64,000 bases of DNA from Bog-473 sp963807675 (GTDB taxonomy: Bacteria; Actinomycetota; Acidimicrobiia; Acidimicrobiales; RAAP-2): the NCBI GenBank assembly GCA_963807675.1, contig CAWECP010000003.1:248001-312000 (forward strand), written 5' to 3'. Of the stretch, positions 52,209-60,881 are shown in pieces; position 1 is the first letter of the stretch; the number at the start of each line of letters is the position of its first letter. The notes below the pieces were generated by a model. That model searched no databases, was not told the DNA's origin, and was given only the letters and a program-made list of their open reading frames with translations. The translations under genes were made by a program, and so were the position numbers.

Positions 52209-53428
52209 GGGTCGTCCTCGGTTGACGGCTCAGGGGTGTCCGCGGATTCCGTTCCGACGCCGGTCCGGCGCAGCAGGCGCGAGCCCCAGAGCGGGTAGAT
52301 CAGCACCGACAGCATGCCGGCTGCGACGAGCGCGGCGGCGTTCTGGGGCTTCATCCGGTGCTCGTCCACTCCCAGCGTGGTGATGACCACGATGATGGGC
52401 AGCCCCGTCGCCGACAGGACCGCTAAGCCGTTGGCCCGAGCCCGACCCACGACGCGCCGGAAGAACAGCCACGTCGGCACCCCACGTGTGACGAGGAAGA
52501 TCACGGTGAACAGCGGTACGAGGAGCAAGACCTTCGGCTGGTGGATCAGCGCGTGGAGATCGAAGTTGATGCCGCTCTCAATGAAGAAGATCGGGATCAG
52601 GAACCCGAAGCCGATCGCCTCGAGCTTGCTCGATATCTTCTCGCGATCCGGGCCCTCGATGAACAGGCGCACCACCACTCCCGCGGCGAAGGCGCCCAGC
52701 AGGACGTCGAGGCTGAGCTTGAGGGCCAGGAAGACCAGCACGATGACGAGCAGCACCGAGATCCGGATGGGGAGCTGAGCCGTGGATTCGAGATGGCGGC
52801 GCAGGAGGGCGACGAACTTGGGCGGGTGGACCCGCAGTGCCAGCACGGCCGCGGCCGCGGCGACGGCGACGAAGAGGACGAGGAGGAGGACGGTCAGCCG
52901 GACGTCCCGGTTGGTCAGCAGCACGGCCACGCCGACGATCGGCCCGAACTCGCCGATCGCGCCGACGGCCAGGATCATCGGGCCGAGAGACGACTTGAGC
53001 ACCCCGTTGTCCCGGATGATTGGCAACAGGGTGCCCAGGGCAGTCGTCGTGAGACACATGCCGACGACCACATTGTCGAGGAAGCTCCCCGTCGCCTTGA
53101 AGAGGGTGCCCACGACGAGGGCGAGGAGTAGTGAGGACACCCACGCCAGGGCGGCGCGGCCGAGGTGCCCGTGGCGCATGGTGGCCAGGTCGAGCTCGGC
53201 TCCGGCCAGGAACATCAGGTAGGTCAGGCCGAAGTCGGAGAGAGCGCTGACCACCGAGCTGGGGTGGGCGAGCGCCAGCACATAGGGGCCCAGGACGATG
53301 CCGAGCAGGATCTGGATGACGACCTCGGGCACGGGCACGAAGTTCCGCAGCGCTTCGGCGATGAGCGGCGCCAGCACCGCCGCGACGGCGATGAGCACGA
53401 GGGTGGGGACGGCCTGCTCAATCGACAC
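52205..53428 (-). CDS. Cation:proton antiporter, CPA2 type
   Basis: The 407-aa protein has about twelve membrane helices: LVLIAVAAVLAPLIAEALRN, VVIQILLGIVLGPYVLALAH, FGLTYLMFLAGAELDLATMR, a central CLTTTALGTLLPIIRDNGVL, GAIGEFGPIVGVAVLL, and IPIFFIESGINFDLHALIHQ. These are hallmarks of KefB/NapA-like sodium or potassium/proton exchangers; no C-terminal TrkA-N domain follows. It is the first of two overlapping leftward genes with DUF2254. Confidence 0.9.
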   Translation of the reverse strand: MSIEQAVPTLVLIAVAAVLAPLIAEALRNFVPVPEVVIQILLGIVLGPYVLALAHPSSVVSALSDFGLTYLMFLAGAELDLATMRHGHLGRAALAWVSSLLLALVVGTLFKATGSFLDNVVVGMCLTTTALGTLLPIIRDNGVLKSSLGPMILAVGAIGEFGPIVGVAVLLTNRDVRLTVLLLVLFVAVAAAAAVLALRVHPPKFVALLRRHLESTAQLPIRISVLLVIVLVFLALKLSLDVLLGAFAAGVVVRLFIEGPDREKISSKLEAIGFGFLIPIFFIESGINFDLHALIHQPKVLLLVPLFTVIFLVTRGVPTWLFFRRVVGRARANGLAVLSATGLPIIVVITTLGVDEHRMKPQNAAALVAAGMLSVLIYPLWGSRLLRRTGVGTESADTPEPSTEDDP

Positions 53429-53781
53429 GTGCGCCCCGCGACCGGTCGTCCAACATCGTCACGATCGCCTCATCCCGGGCCCACGCTACGCGCCAACCCG
53501 GAGAAAATCGTTGATCTTGGCCAGCGGTCCGCCGGTACGCCGGCGGTTGACGCACCCGCGGCACCGCGACAGCATGGCCCCGCCAAGTCGCCGGGAACGG
53601 AGGAAGGCGTGCCGGCTTCCGTCATGTCGCCCTCCGGCGATGGAGACCGCGTGACAGGCTCGTTCGTGCGTCATCGTGGGAACCTCGACGATGAACGACA
53701 CATGCGTCACACCCCACAACGACACATGAGGCCGCACCGTGAGCAACCGATCACGGTGACGGCGGAAGGAGATTGAACTGC
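53429..53781. other. 353-bp intergenic region between divergent genes
   Basis: No convincing gene. A leftward frame (53486-53806) has a C-x2-C but Arg/Ser-rich shadow composition. Near the SDR gene there are two 11-bp direct repeats AACGACACATG (53694 and 53718, 24 bp apart) and a GGAAGGAG ribosome site before ATG 53782. Confidence 0.4.
53694..53728 (+). repeat. Direct repeat AACGACACATG, two copies 24 bp apart
   Basis: Identical 11-mers begin at 53694 and 53718, 54 bp before the SDR start. Spacing of about two helical turns suits a regulator binding one face of the DNA, but no other evidence exists. Confidence 0.4.
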
Positions 53782-54585
53782 ATGGACCTCGGACTGGCTG
53801 ACGCAACGGCGGTCGTGACCGGCGGCAGTAAGGGCATGGGCCGGGCTGTGGCCGAAATCCTGGCGACCGACGGCGCCCGGGTCGCCGTCATGGCCCGGGG
53901 ACGCGAGGCCCTCGACGAGACCGCGGCGGCGCTCTTGACGGCGGGCAGCCCCGACGCGGTCGGCATCAGCGTCGACATGACCGACCCCGACTCCATCGCC
54001 GCCGGCTTCGCGGAGGTGGGCGATCGCTGGGGGCCGCTCAACATCCTGGTGCACACCATCGGCCCTGCCGCCGGGCGGTTCGAGCAGCTGGACGACAGCG
54101 GCTGGGACGCCGCCTTCTCGCTCGGCACCATGTCGGCGGTCCGCAGCGTTCGGGTGGCGCTGCCGCTCCTGCGCGCCGCGCCCTGGGGCCGCGTCGTGAT
54201 CTTCTCAGCCCACTCCATTCAGCGCCAGAGCCCGATCCTCGTCGCCTACACGGCCTCCAAGGCGGCGGTGACCAGCATTGCCAAGAACCTGGCCAAGTCG
54301 TTGGCGCCCGACGGCATCCTCGTCAACGCAGTCTGCCCGGGCAGCATCGTGACGGCCAGCTTCACCGAGAACCTCAAGGACATCTTCGCGGCCGAGGGAC
54401 TCGACCCGACCGACCCCACCGACGTCATGACGTGGATCGACCGCACCTTCCACCAGCCGGCCGACCTAGGGCGGGCCGGCCTACCCGACGAAGTGGCCTC
54501 GCTGGTGGCCTACCTCGCCTCCAAGCGCAACGGCTACGTCACCGGGGCCTGCGTCAACGCCGACGGGGGTTCCGACTTCGTCTAA
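53782..54585 (+). CDS. SDR-family oxidoreductase
   Basis: ATG 53782 is preceded by GGAAGGAG at a 10-nt spacing. The 267-aa Rossmann protein has LADATAVVTGGSKGMGRAVA (TGxxxGxG), LNILVHTIGPAAG, VVIFSAHSIQ (Ser), and YTASKAAVTSIAKNLAKSLA (Y-x3-K), then VNAVCPGSIVT and GYVTGACVNADGGSDFV. It is a classical SDR using NAD(P); substrate unknown. Confidence 0.92.
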   Translation: MDLGLADATAVVTGGSKGMGRAVAEILATDGARVAVMARGREALDETAAALLTAGSPDAVGISVDMTDPDSIAAGFAEVGDRWGPLNILVHTIGPAAGRFEQLDDSGWDAAFSLGTMSAVRSVRVALPLLRAAPWGRVVIFSAHSIQRQSPILVAYTASKAAVTSIAKNLAKSLAPDGILVNAVCPGSIVTASFTENLKDIFAAEGLDPTDPTDVMTWIDRTFHQPADLGRAGLPDEVASLVAYLASKRNGYVTGACVNADGGSDFV

Positions 54586-54725
54586 CTGCCAGAGGCGGTC
54601 GCCGGCGCAGAGCTCTGGGCTGGACGCGCTTCGCGGACACGCGTGCGGCGTGAGGCGACGCCTCACCGGCGGCGATGGCCACGGCTCCGCGTCCCGAAAG
54701 CGGCCGTCTGCCAAGCTCTGACCCG

Positions 54726-54890
54726 GTGCCGAACGACCCCGAGGACGCCAACATTCCCGGTATCGATCGCCTGCTGGCGCTGACCGACGGCGTCGTCGCC
54801 ATTGCGCTGACCCTGCTGGTCCTCCAACTCCAGGTGCCGGCGACGTCCGGCTGGGCAGGTCAGTTCACCGGTGGCGGACCGGCGGGTTGA
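54726..54890 (+). pseudogene. TMEM175/DUF1211 gene remnant
   Basis: From GTG 54726 the frame reads GIDRLLALTDGVVAIALTLL then VLQLQVPA, the first helix of TMEM175-type potassium channels with the R-x3-L-x-D/S-G-V-x-A-I-A-x-T-L signature. After about 45 residues it runs into GGGPAG and a stop inside the 3' end of the convergent NTF2-like gene. The other five or more helices (about 150 residues) are missing, so this is a truncated fragment left by a deletion. Confidence 0.72.
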
Positions 54891-55341
54891 CGAACCACTT
54901 GTTGTCCTCCACCAGGCGCGCGCTCTTCCAGCCACCGGGTGTGCGCACCACGTCGTGGAAGTAGTTCCCGCCGCAGTAGCTCATGTCGGCCATCCCGGGT
55001 AGGTGCATGGGGTTGTAGAACATCGCCCGCACGCTGGCCCGGTCGCCCTGGAGGTCGATTTCGATGTTCGTGATGAAGTGTTGGGTCATCGGCACCCGGC
55101 TCAACCCTTCCCTCAGCCAGGCGACGATCTCATCGCGAGGACCGGCAGGGCCCTGCACCGAGGTGTAGTCGAGGTGGGCCTCCGGGGTGAAGACCGAGGC
55201 CAGCAGCGCCCAGTCCTTGCTGTCCACCGCATGGGCGTAGCGGAACAGCAGCTCTCGTATCTCCATCTTGTCCGAGAGCGCCTGCAGATCCACCGGCGCG
55301 AATGTAGCGGCCGGCCCCACCGGGCGCGTGGGTGATGCCAT
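54865..55341 (-). CDS. NTF2/SnoaL-like protein
   Basis: ATG 55341 gives 158 aa: LSDKMEIRELLFRYAHAVDS and KDWALLASVFTPEAHLDYTS form the SnoaL_4 entry, MTQHFITNIEIDLQGDRASV and YFHDVVRTPGGWKSARLVED complete the alpha-beta barrel. Such proteins are often dehydratases, isomerases or limonene-hydrolase-like enzymes; residues FRYAHAVD and D in LASVFTPEAHLDY fit a catalytic His/Asp pair. It is divergent from the second SDR, overlapping its upstream region. Confidence 0.88.
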   Translation of the reverse strand: MASPTRPVGPAATFAPVDLQALSDKMEIRELLFRYAHAVDSKDWALLASVFTPEAHLDYTSVQGPAGPRDEIVAWLREGLSRVPMTQHFITNIEIDLQGDRASVRAMFYNPMHLPGMADMSYCGGNYFHDVVRTPGGWKSARLVEDNKWFVNPPVRHR

Positions 55342-55393
55342 GGCGCGCCGCGTGTGGAGACTCTCGGCGGATCGCGAGAGAAGGATGGTGTCG

Positions 55394-56140
55394 ATGTCGG
55401 GCAGGTTCGATGGGCGGGTCGCCCTCGTCACCGGTGCCGGCTCCGGCATCGGCCGGGCCGTCACCCTCCGGCTCGCCGGAGAGGGCGCCTCGGTACTCGG
55501 CGTGGACCTCGACGGCGAACGCCTCGCTGCGACGCGGGAGGCGGCTGCCGGGACGGTCGAGCTCCTGGTGGCAGACCTGGCGGACGCGGACTCCTGCCCG
55601 GCGTCCGTGGCGGCGTGCCGCGAGCGGTTCGGACGGCTCGACGTGCTGGGGAACGTGGCCGGCATCTACCTGGCCGACCACACGGCCGCCATGACCCGGG
55701 ACCGGTACCGACGCGTCATGGCCGTCAATCTCGACGCCTATTTCTTCCTGGCCCAGGCGGCCATCCCGCATTTGCTCGAGGCCGGAGGCAACATCGTCAA
55801 CATCGCCTCCAACGCGGGGCTCCAAGGCGTGCCGTACTCGGCGGCGTACTGCATGAGCAAGGGCGGTGTCGTGCAGCTCACCCGGTCTCTCGCCGTCGAG
55901 TTCCTCAAGACCCCCCTCCGGGTGAACGCCATCGCACCGGCCGGCACGAACACCAACATCGCAGCGACCGCCAGCTTCCCGAGCGACATCGACGCCGACC
56001 TGACCCGCCGCATGGGCGGGCTGCGGGGCCTGGCCGAACCGGAGGAGGTCGCCGCCCTGTTCGCCTTTTTGGCGTCCGACGAGGCCCGCTCCATCACGGG
56101 TGCCGTCTACACGCTCGATAACGGCCTCACGGCCAGCTGA
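55394..56140 (+). CDS. SDR-family oxidoreductase
   Basis: ATG 55394, 9 nt after AGAAGG, is preferred; ATG 55385 is in frame but touches the ribosome site. The 248-aa protein has RVALVTGAGSGIGRAVTLRL, LLVADLADADSC, LDVLGNVAGIY (NAG motif as N-V-A-G), NIVNIASNAGLQG (Ser), YCMSKGGVVQLTRSLAVEF (Y-x3-K), VNAIAPAGTNTNI and ITGAVYTLDNGLTAS. The DLD after strand 2 (VLGVDLDGERL) indicates NAD preference. Divergent from the SnoaL-like gene, with which it may act. Confidence 0.92.
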   Translation: MSGRFDGRVALVTGAGSGIGRAVTLRLAGEGASVLGVDLDGERLAATREAAAGTVELLVADLADADSCPASVAACRERFGRLDVLGNVAGIYLADHTAAMTRDRYRRVMAVNLDAYFFLAQAAIPHLLEAGGNIVNIASNAGLQGVPYSAAYCMSKGGVVQLTRSLAVEFLKTPLRVNAIAPAGTNTNIAATASFPSDIDADLTRRMGGLRGLAEPEEVAALFAFLASDEARSITGAVYTLDNGLTAS

Positions 56141-56225
56141 CGCGCTGGACTCGACGGGGACCTCCGCGGTCGCCGGTACCCTGTGCCGGCGGCGCAAGAA
56201 TGCGCGTCAGCGGGAGGAATGCGCG

Positions 56226-56849
56226 GTGATCAGGGCGATCATGTTCGACTTCGGCGGGGTGATCTCGTCGAGCCCCTTCGACTCGTTCGCGCGCCTCGAG
56301 ATGGAACAGGGCCTCCCGCCGGGCTTCATCCGGACCGTCAACAGCACCAACCCCGACGACAACGCCTGGGCCCAACTCGAGCGGGGTGACGTCGACGTCG
56401 ACACCTTTGGCGCCTTGTGGTCCGCCGAGGCGCGCGCCCTGGGCCACGAGGTGGACGGCCGGCAGGTGCTCGAGATGCTGGCGGGCGAGATACGCCCCCA
56501 AATGGTGGCCGCGATCCGCACCTGCTCCTCGTCGTACAAGACGGCCTGCCTGACCAACAACTTCGCCCGGGCGGAGGCCGTCGTCTCCGAGGAGGTGGCG
56601 TCCATCTACGCCCTCTTCGACGCCGTGCTGGAATCCCGCGTCCTCGGCGTGCGCAAACCCGACCCGCGCTTCTACGAGCTGGCCTGTGGCCGCCTCGGCG
56701 TCAGCCCGGAGGAGTGTGTGTTCCTCGACGACCTGGGAGTCAATCTCAAGCCGGCCCGCGCCCTCGGCATGCACACCATAAAGGTGACCGACCCCGAGCG
56801 AGCGCTGGACGAGCTCGGAGGCCTGGTGGGGTTGGCGCTCACCGGGTGA
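56226..56849 (+). CDS. HAD-IA family hydrolase
   Basis: GTG 56226 follows GGAGG eight bases upstream. The 207-aa protein has motif I RAIMFDFGGVISSSPFDSFA, motif II TACLTNNFARAEA, Lys in GVRKPDPRFYELACGRLGV and motif IV FLDDLGVNLKPARALGMHTI. In motif I the second Asp (D-x-D) is replaced by Gly (DFGGV), as in epoxide-hydrolase N-terminal-phosphatase-like and YihX-like members. Substrate unknown. It lies 85 bp after the SDR on the same strand. Confidence 0.9.
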   Translation: MIRAIMFDFGGVISSSPFDSFARLEMEQGLPPGFIRTVNSTNPDDNAWAQLERGDVDVDTFGALWSAEARALGHEVDGRQVLEMLAGEIRPQMVAAIRTCSSSYKTACLTNNFARAEAVVSEEVASIYALFDAVLESRVLGVRKPDPRFYELACGRLGVSPEECVFLDDLGVNLKPARALGMHTIKVTDPERALDELGGLVGLALTG

Positions 56850-56897
56850 GCGGGAGCGCGGCCACCGCGTCACGGCTCGCGCCTCGACGAGCCGGTG

Positions 56898-57404
56898 TCA
56901 CCCGGCGTCGACCGTCGCGAACAGGTCCACTCCGTGGCCGGTGGCACGGGTGACCAGAAGTCGGCTCACCAGACGGGACAGCGTGCTCCGCTCCGACCCC
57001 GAGAGGCACCCGAGCAGCCCCGCCACGTCCGCCTCGAAGCCGGCCGACGCGCGCGACACGAGCGAGCGGCCCCGGTCGGTGAGGGAGACCAGGACGACGC
57101 GTCGGTCGGCCGTCGATGGCACGCGCACGACCAGACCACGGCGCTCAGCCCGGTCCACCAACCCGCTCACACTCGACTTGTCGAGCTCCAGCAGCTTGGC
57201 CAGCTCGTTCATTGTGGGCTTGCGGTCCCGCAGGACTCCGAGCAGACGCGTCTGGATGATGGACAGGTCGTGCTCGGCGGCCCGGCGTTCGAGGAGGCCG
57301 TGGACGAGGAACGAAAGCTGGGCCAGTCCGTCGACGGTGCTCAACTGCGCGCCGCTCCCCTGCGTCGCCGTCGCTGCGGAGGTGCCGGCAGATCGGGATG
57401 CCAT
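56898..57404 (-). CDS. MarR-family regulator
   Basis: The 168-aa protein reads LSFLVHGLLERRAAEHDLSI, QTRLLGVLRDRKPTMNELAK, LLELDKSSVSGLVDRAERRG and VVRVPSTADRRVVLVSLTDR, a full winged-helix with recognition helix and DxR wing. It is divergent from an MDR oxidoreductase, and the 99-bp gap holds a near-perfect inverted repeat lying on the promoter, so it very likely represses that gene and itself. The ligand is probably the substrate of the oxidoreductase. Confidence 0.93.
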   Translation of the reverse strand: MASRSAGTSAATATQGSGAQLSTVDGLAQLSFLVHGLLERRAAEHDLSIIQTRLLGVLRDRKPTMNELAKLLELDKSSVSGLVDRAERRGLVVRVPSTADRRVVLVSLTDRGRSLVSRASAGFEADVAGLLGCLSGSERSTLSRLVSRLLVTRATGHGVDLFATVDAG

Positions 57405-57418
57405 TGGTCCACCCTACC

Positions 57419-57447
57419 TTGATTTGGTTGGTGACACGAACTATATT
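57419..57447 (+). promoter_or_regulatory. Promoter of the MDR oxidoreductase gene
   Basis: TTGATT (57419-57424) and TATATT (57442-57447) are separated by 17 bp. Initiation near 57454 gives a leader of about 50 nt with GGAG before ATG 57504. The -10 lies in the centre of the MarR inverted repeat. Confidence 0.72.
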
Positions 57448-57462
57448 AGTACGTGTCACTAA
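57428..57462. promoter_or_regulatory. MarR operator
   Basis: TTGGTGACACG and CGTGTCACTAA are inverted repeats with 10 of 11 positions matching and a 13-bp AT-rich centre containing the -10 TATATT. A MarR dimer here would block RNA polymerase; ligand or oxidation would release it. The site serves both divergent genes. Confidence 0.75.
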
Positions 57463-57503
57463 CTAGTGGGTCATTCGAGAAGTCATCACAGGAGAGACGC
57501 GCC

Positions 57504-58470
57504 ATGGAGACGATGCACGCAGCGGTCGTGACCTCGTTCGACGAGCCACCCCACTACCTGTCGTTCGAGGTGCCGCGACCGACGTCGGGCGACGAGCTTC
57601 TCGTGGATGTGCTGGCGGTCGGCCTGCATCCCCGCGTCCGGACCGGGGCCGCCGGCCGCCACTACACCAGCACCGGCACGCTCCCCATGATCCCCGGCAT
57701 CGACGGAGTCGGACGGCGCACGGACGGGAGGCGGGTCTATTTCGTGACCGACGACGACGTCATCGGCACCATGGCGGACAAAGCGGTCATCGACGTGCGG
57801 CGAGCCGTCGAGCTGCCCGACGACGTCGACGTGCCCAAGGTGGCCGCCGCCATGAACCCGGCCATGTCGTCGTGGGTGGCCCTGCGCCGCCGCGTCCCGA
57901 TGCAGCCGGGCCAGAGCATCCTCGTGCTCGGCGCCACCGGGAACGCCGGTGCCATGGCCGTGCAGGTCGCCAAACGGCTCGGTGCCGCGTACGTGGTGGG
58001 CGCGGGACGCGATCCCGAACGTCTCGACGCTGCTCACTTCGTTCGGGGCGGACCACCTGGTCCGCTTGAGCGACGATGCCGGCGTGACCGGCGAGGCCCT
58101 GGGGGGAGCGGCCGACGTCGACATCGTTCTCGACTACGTGTGGGGCCAGCCGGCCCAGGATGCCATCGTGGCGCTCCTCACGGCGCGGTCGGACCGCAGC
58201 CGCGCCCTCGACTGGGTCCAGATCGGTGCCATCGCCGGCCCGACCATCGAACTGCCGTCGGTCGCCCTGCGCTCGGCCAACCTGCGCCTCCAGGGCACCG
58301 GCCAAGGCGCCGTCTCGGCCCAGGTCTATCTCGACGAGTTGCCCTCGCTCATTCAGGAGATCGACGCCGGAACGATCACCGTCACGGCGAAGACGGTTCC
58401 GCTGGCCGATGTGGAGCGGGCCTGGTCCGACCGGGACGCGCCGGGAGAGCGCACCGTCCTCGTGCCGTAG
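57504..58470 (+). CDS. MDR-family (quinone oxidoreductase-like) enzyme, frameshifted
   Basis: ATG 57504 with GGAG upstream. First frame: AAVVTSFDEPPHYLSFEVPR, LVDVLAVGLHPRVRTGAAGR, MIPGIDGVGRRTDGRRVYF and ILVLGATGNAGAMAVQVAKR, the NADPH loop of a zinc-free MDR protein. Near 58035 the frame moves one base and continues LLTSFGADHLVRLSDDAGVT, DIVLDYVWGQPAQDAIVALL, LQGTGQGAVSAQVYLDELPS and ADVERAWSDRDAPGERTVLV to 58470. About 321 codons, normal for the family. It probably reduces quinones, enones or similar electrophiles under control of the divergent MarR. Confidence 0.84.
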
Positions 58471-58603
58471 CCGGAACCCGGACCCGCCGGGGCTTGCCCG
58501 GGTGGGCTCGAGAATCAGCAGGGCCTGTCACCGCACGCACCGTGGGGGGGCACCAGCGTCCGATCGCTGCTCCGGTCTGGAGGCTGCCGAACATCGCGTC
58601 TCG

Positions 58604-60061
58604 TCATGGTGCTCCGAACCAGGTGATCAGGGCGTCAGGCAATCCCGTATCTGTGCCGTCCCCCACCCAGGCGACATACCCGTCGGGCCGGATCAGCACG
58701 GCAGTGGGAGCGGTGACCGCACCGAGTACCGGGAGCTCCCAGGGGCCGACATATTCCGCGTCGAGCAGCTGGACCCGGTCAGCCCACGGAGTGATGTCCA
58801 AGCCACTGGGCTCACCGAGGTTGAGCAGCACCGGCTTGGCGTCGTGCAGCAGGGTGAAGACCCGTAGCGGGCCGTCGGGGCTCACGAGGTCCAGATCCGG
58901 CATGCGGCGCCCGAGCAGGGGGTGACCCTCGCCGAGGTCGTAGTGAATGTCCAGCCCGGAGATGATCCCGGCGAGCCGTTTGCGAGGCTCGTCCATGATC
59001 GCCAGCTCCGACACCATGTCGACCAGGGCTTTGATCCGGTCGTCCGGGCGCTGGAGGACACCCTGAGCCATCGTGTGCTGGAGCGCGCGGGCGGCGACCG
59101 GGTGGCGCTCGTCCTGATACGTATCGAGGAGGCTCTCCGGAGAAGTCCCGTTGACCACCTGCGCCAGCTTCCATCCCAGATTCACGGAATCTTGCACACC
59201 GAGGCTGAGGCCTTGTCCACCGGCCGGGTAATGCACGTGTGCCGAGTCGCCGGCGAGGAGGACTCGTCCGGCGCGGTAGGCCGCTGCCTGGCGTGTCATG
59301 TCGGTGAACCTGGAGATCCACGTGGGAGCGTGGATCCCGAAGTCCGTGCCGTAGACGGCGACGAGCGCCTCGCTCAGATCGCGCAGGGTAGGCTCGCTGC
59401 TCGGGCCGAGCTGCTGCTCGGTCACGATCACGCGGAACGTCTTGCCGTCCTCCAATCTGTGGAGACCATGGATGCCCGTCGCGTCGTGGCGAATACCCTG
59501 CGGAGGTTCTTCGGTCACCTCGACCTCGGCGATCAGGTTGCTCCTGGTCGCATCCCACCCCGGGAACTCGATGCCGGCGGCTCTACGGATGACGCTGCGT
59601 CCTCCGTCGCACCCGACCAGATACTGCGCCCGCAGCGACCGGCCGCCGGACAGCTCGACGTCGACGCCGGTGTCGTCCTGCGCGAAATCCGTCACTTCAC
59701 ATCCGTAATAGATCCGTACCGGGAGCTCGGCGACCCAGGCCGCCAAGATCCGCTCGATCTGGTTCTGCCAGATCCCGAGCGCATACGGATGTCGCGTCGG
59801 GAAATCGCTCATGTCCAGCACGGTCGAGCCCATCATCGCGGCCTGAGCCACCTGACCCTCCGTGAGGAACCGCTCAGCGATCCCACGTTGATCGAGCACT
59901 TCGATGGTGCGCGAGTGAATGCCGCCAGCCCGTGAGCCGACGAGCGCGTGATCGGGACGCCGCTCGACGACCGCGACGTCGACCTTGGCCAAAGCCAACT
60001 CGGCCGCCAGCATCATCCCCGTCGGACCGCCCCCGGCGATCACCACCGCATGCTTGGCCAT
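58604..60061 (-). CDS. FAD-dependent monooxygenase, rifampicin-monooxygenase-like
   Basis: ATG 60061, with GAGGAGGGG upstream, gives 485 aa; the frame is open further upstream but without homology. VVIAGGGPTGMMLAAELALA (FAD loop), GCDGGRSVIRRAAGIEF (DG motif) and GRVLLAGDSAHVHYPAGGQG then LSLGVQDSVNLGWKLAQVV (GD motif) define a group A flavoprotein hydroxylase. The C-terminal thioredoxin-like domain (VLLNLGEPSG to DALITWFGAP) matches Rox, PgaE and phenolic or aromatic polyketide hydroxylases. Rifampicin inactivation is one possible activity; aromatic hydroxylation is the general one. Confidence 0.9.
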   Translation of the reverse strand: MAKHAVVIAGGGPTGMMLAAELALAKVDVAVVERRPDHALVGSRAGGIHSRTIEVLDQRGIAERFLTEGQVAQAAMMGSTVLDMSDFPTRHPYALGIWQNQIERILAAWVAELPVRIYYGCEVTDFAQDDTGVDVELSGGRSLRAQYLVGCDGGRSVIRRAAGIEFPGWDATRSNLIAEVEVTEEPPQGIRHDATGIHGLHRLEDGKTFRVIVTEQQLGPSSEPTLRDLSEALVAVYGTDFGIHAPTWISRFTDMTRQAAAYRAGRVLLAGDSAHVHYPAGGQGLSLGVQDSVNLGWKLAQVVNGTSPESLLDTYQDERHPVAARALQHTMAQGVLQRPDDRIKALVDMVSELAIMDEPRKRLAGIISGLDIHYDLGEGHPLLGRRMPDLDLVSPDGPLRVFTLLHDAKPVLLNLGEPSGLDITPWADRVQLLDAEYVGPWELPVLGAVTAPTAVLIRPDGYVAWVGDGTDTGLPDALITWFGAP

Positions 60062-60376
60062 AGGCCACCCCTCCTCTTTGCGTCTGTTCTTGTTCGAGCC
60101 GGAGATTGTGCGCACGTTCCGGGGCCTTGCTGCAAGCGCCCGCTGCGCGGTACATTGAAGTTGGCGAGCAGTAGGCGCTCCCCTGTCGTTCGGTGCGACA
60201 GATGATCCCTTTGCGGTCCGCCTGTACGGCGGGACTGCGGATCCACTCCGAGAAGATCTCGCGTCGGTCCGCCATCGCGACATCGGGGCGGTTCGGCACA
60301 ACGTTGGCGGGCCAGGGGCGATAACCGCTGCCTCGTCCCCCCGACGCCAATCGTTCTTCCCAGTAGGGTTTGTTCG
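60062..60376. other. 315-bp divergent intergenic region
   Basis: Lies between the monooxygenase and NUDIX genes. No gene is supported: short frames are Arg/Cys-rich and lack motifs. Some AT-rich spots exist (for example near 60150), but I could not place a convincing promoter pair for either gene. Confidence 0.4.
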
Positions 60377-60853
60377 GTGGCGATGTCTCCCTTCATAAGA
60401 AGGCTCCGAGACCTCATTGGGAACGAACTCCTCGTGCTCCCCTCCGTCGCCGTGCTTCCGAGGGATGACCGTGGCAGGTTGCTCCTCGTTCGACTCATTG
60501 ACTCTGGACTTTGGGCAACGATCGGCGGAGCGATCGAACCGGATGAGTCGCCGCAAGCGGCTGCCCTCCGGGAAGCTGAAGAGGAGGCGAAGGTCAAGCT
60601 GGAGCTTGGGTCGATTCTGGCCGTGTTGGGTGGCCCTGAGTATCGGCAGACCTATCCCAATGGGGATCAGGCGGCGTTTGTCGTCACCGTCTTCGATGCC
60701 GTGGTACTCAGCGGTACACCGACCGCCGACAGCGATGAAACTTCGGCCGTCGAGTGGTGGGACCCCGGCAGACTCCCCCACGACGAGACGAACACCTTGA
60801 CTCGGGCACTTCTCAGAGACGTTGGAATCTCCAACGCCTCTCTCCGGGCCTGA
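60377..60853 (+). CDS. NUDIX hydrolase
   Basis: The 158-aa protein begins with GTG 60377 (ATG 60383 is alternative). LRDLIGNELLVLPSVAVLPR and LLLVRLIDSGLWATIGGAIE precede the Nudix box GGAIEPDESPQAAALREAEE then EAKV; the box is G-x5-E-x7-R-E-A-E-E-E-A, with the usual Gly near the end replaced by Ala-Lys-Val. QTYPNGDQAAFVVTVFDAVV is typical of ADP-ribose or NADH-pyrophosphatase-like members. Convergent with the 6PGDH-like gene. Confidence 0.9.
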   Translation: MAMSPFIRRLRDLIGNELLVLPSVAVLPRDDRGRLLLVRLIDSGLWATIGGAIEPDESPQAAALREAEEEAKVKLELGSILAVLGGPEYRQTYPNGDQAAFVVTVFDAVVLSGTPTADSDETSAVEWWDPGRLPHDETNTLTRALLRDVGISNASLRA

Positions 60854-60881
60854 GGACCCAGCAGAACGACTCCGGACCGCT

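Noticed and set aside
53486..53806. Leftward small protein with C-x2-C before the SDR
   Set aside because: Biased composition, no ribosome site and overlap with the SDR promoter; a single CxxC is not enough.
58471..58603. GC-rich hairpins between the MDR and monooxygenase genes as a terminator
   Set aside because: Arms of five bases in very GC-rich sequence are expected by chance.
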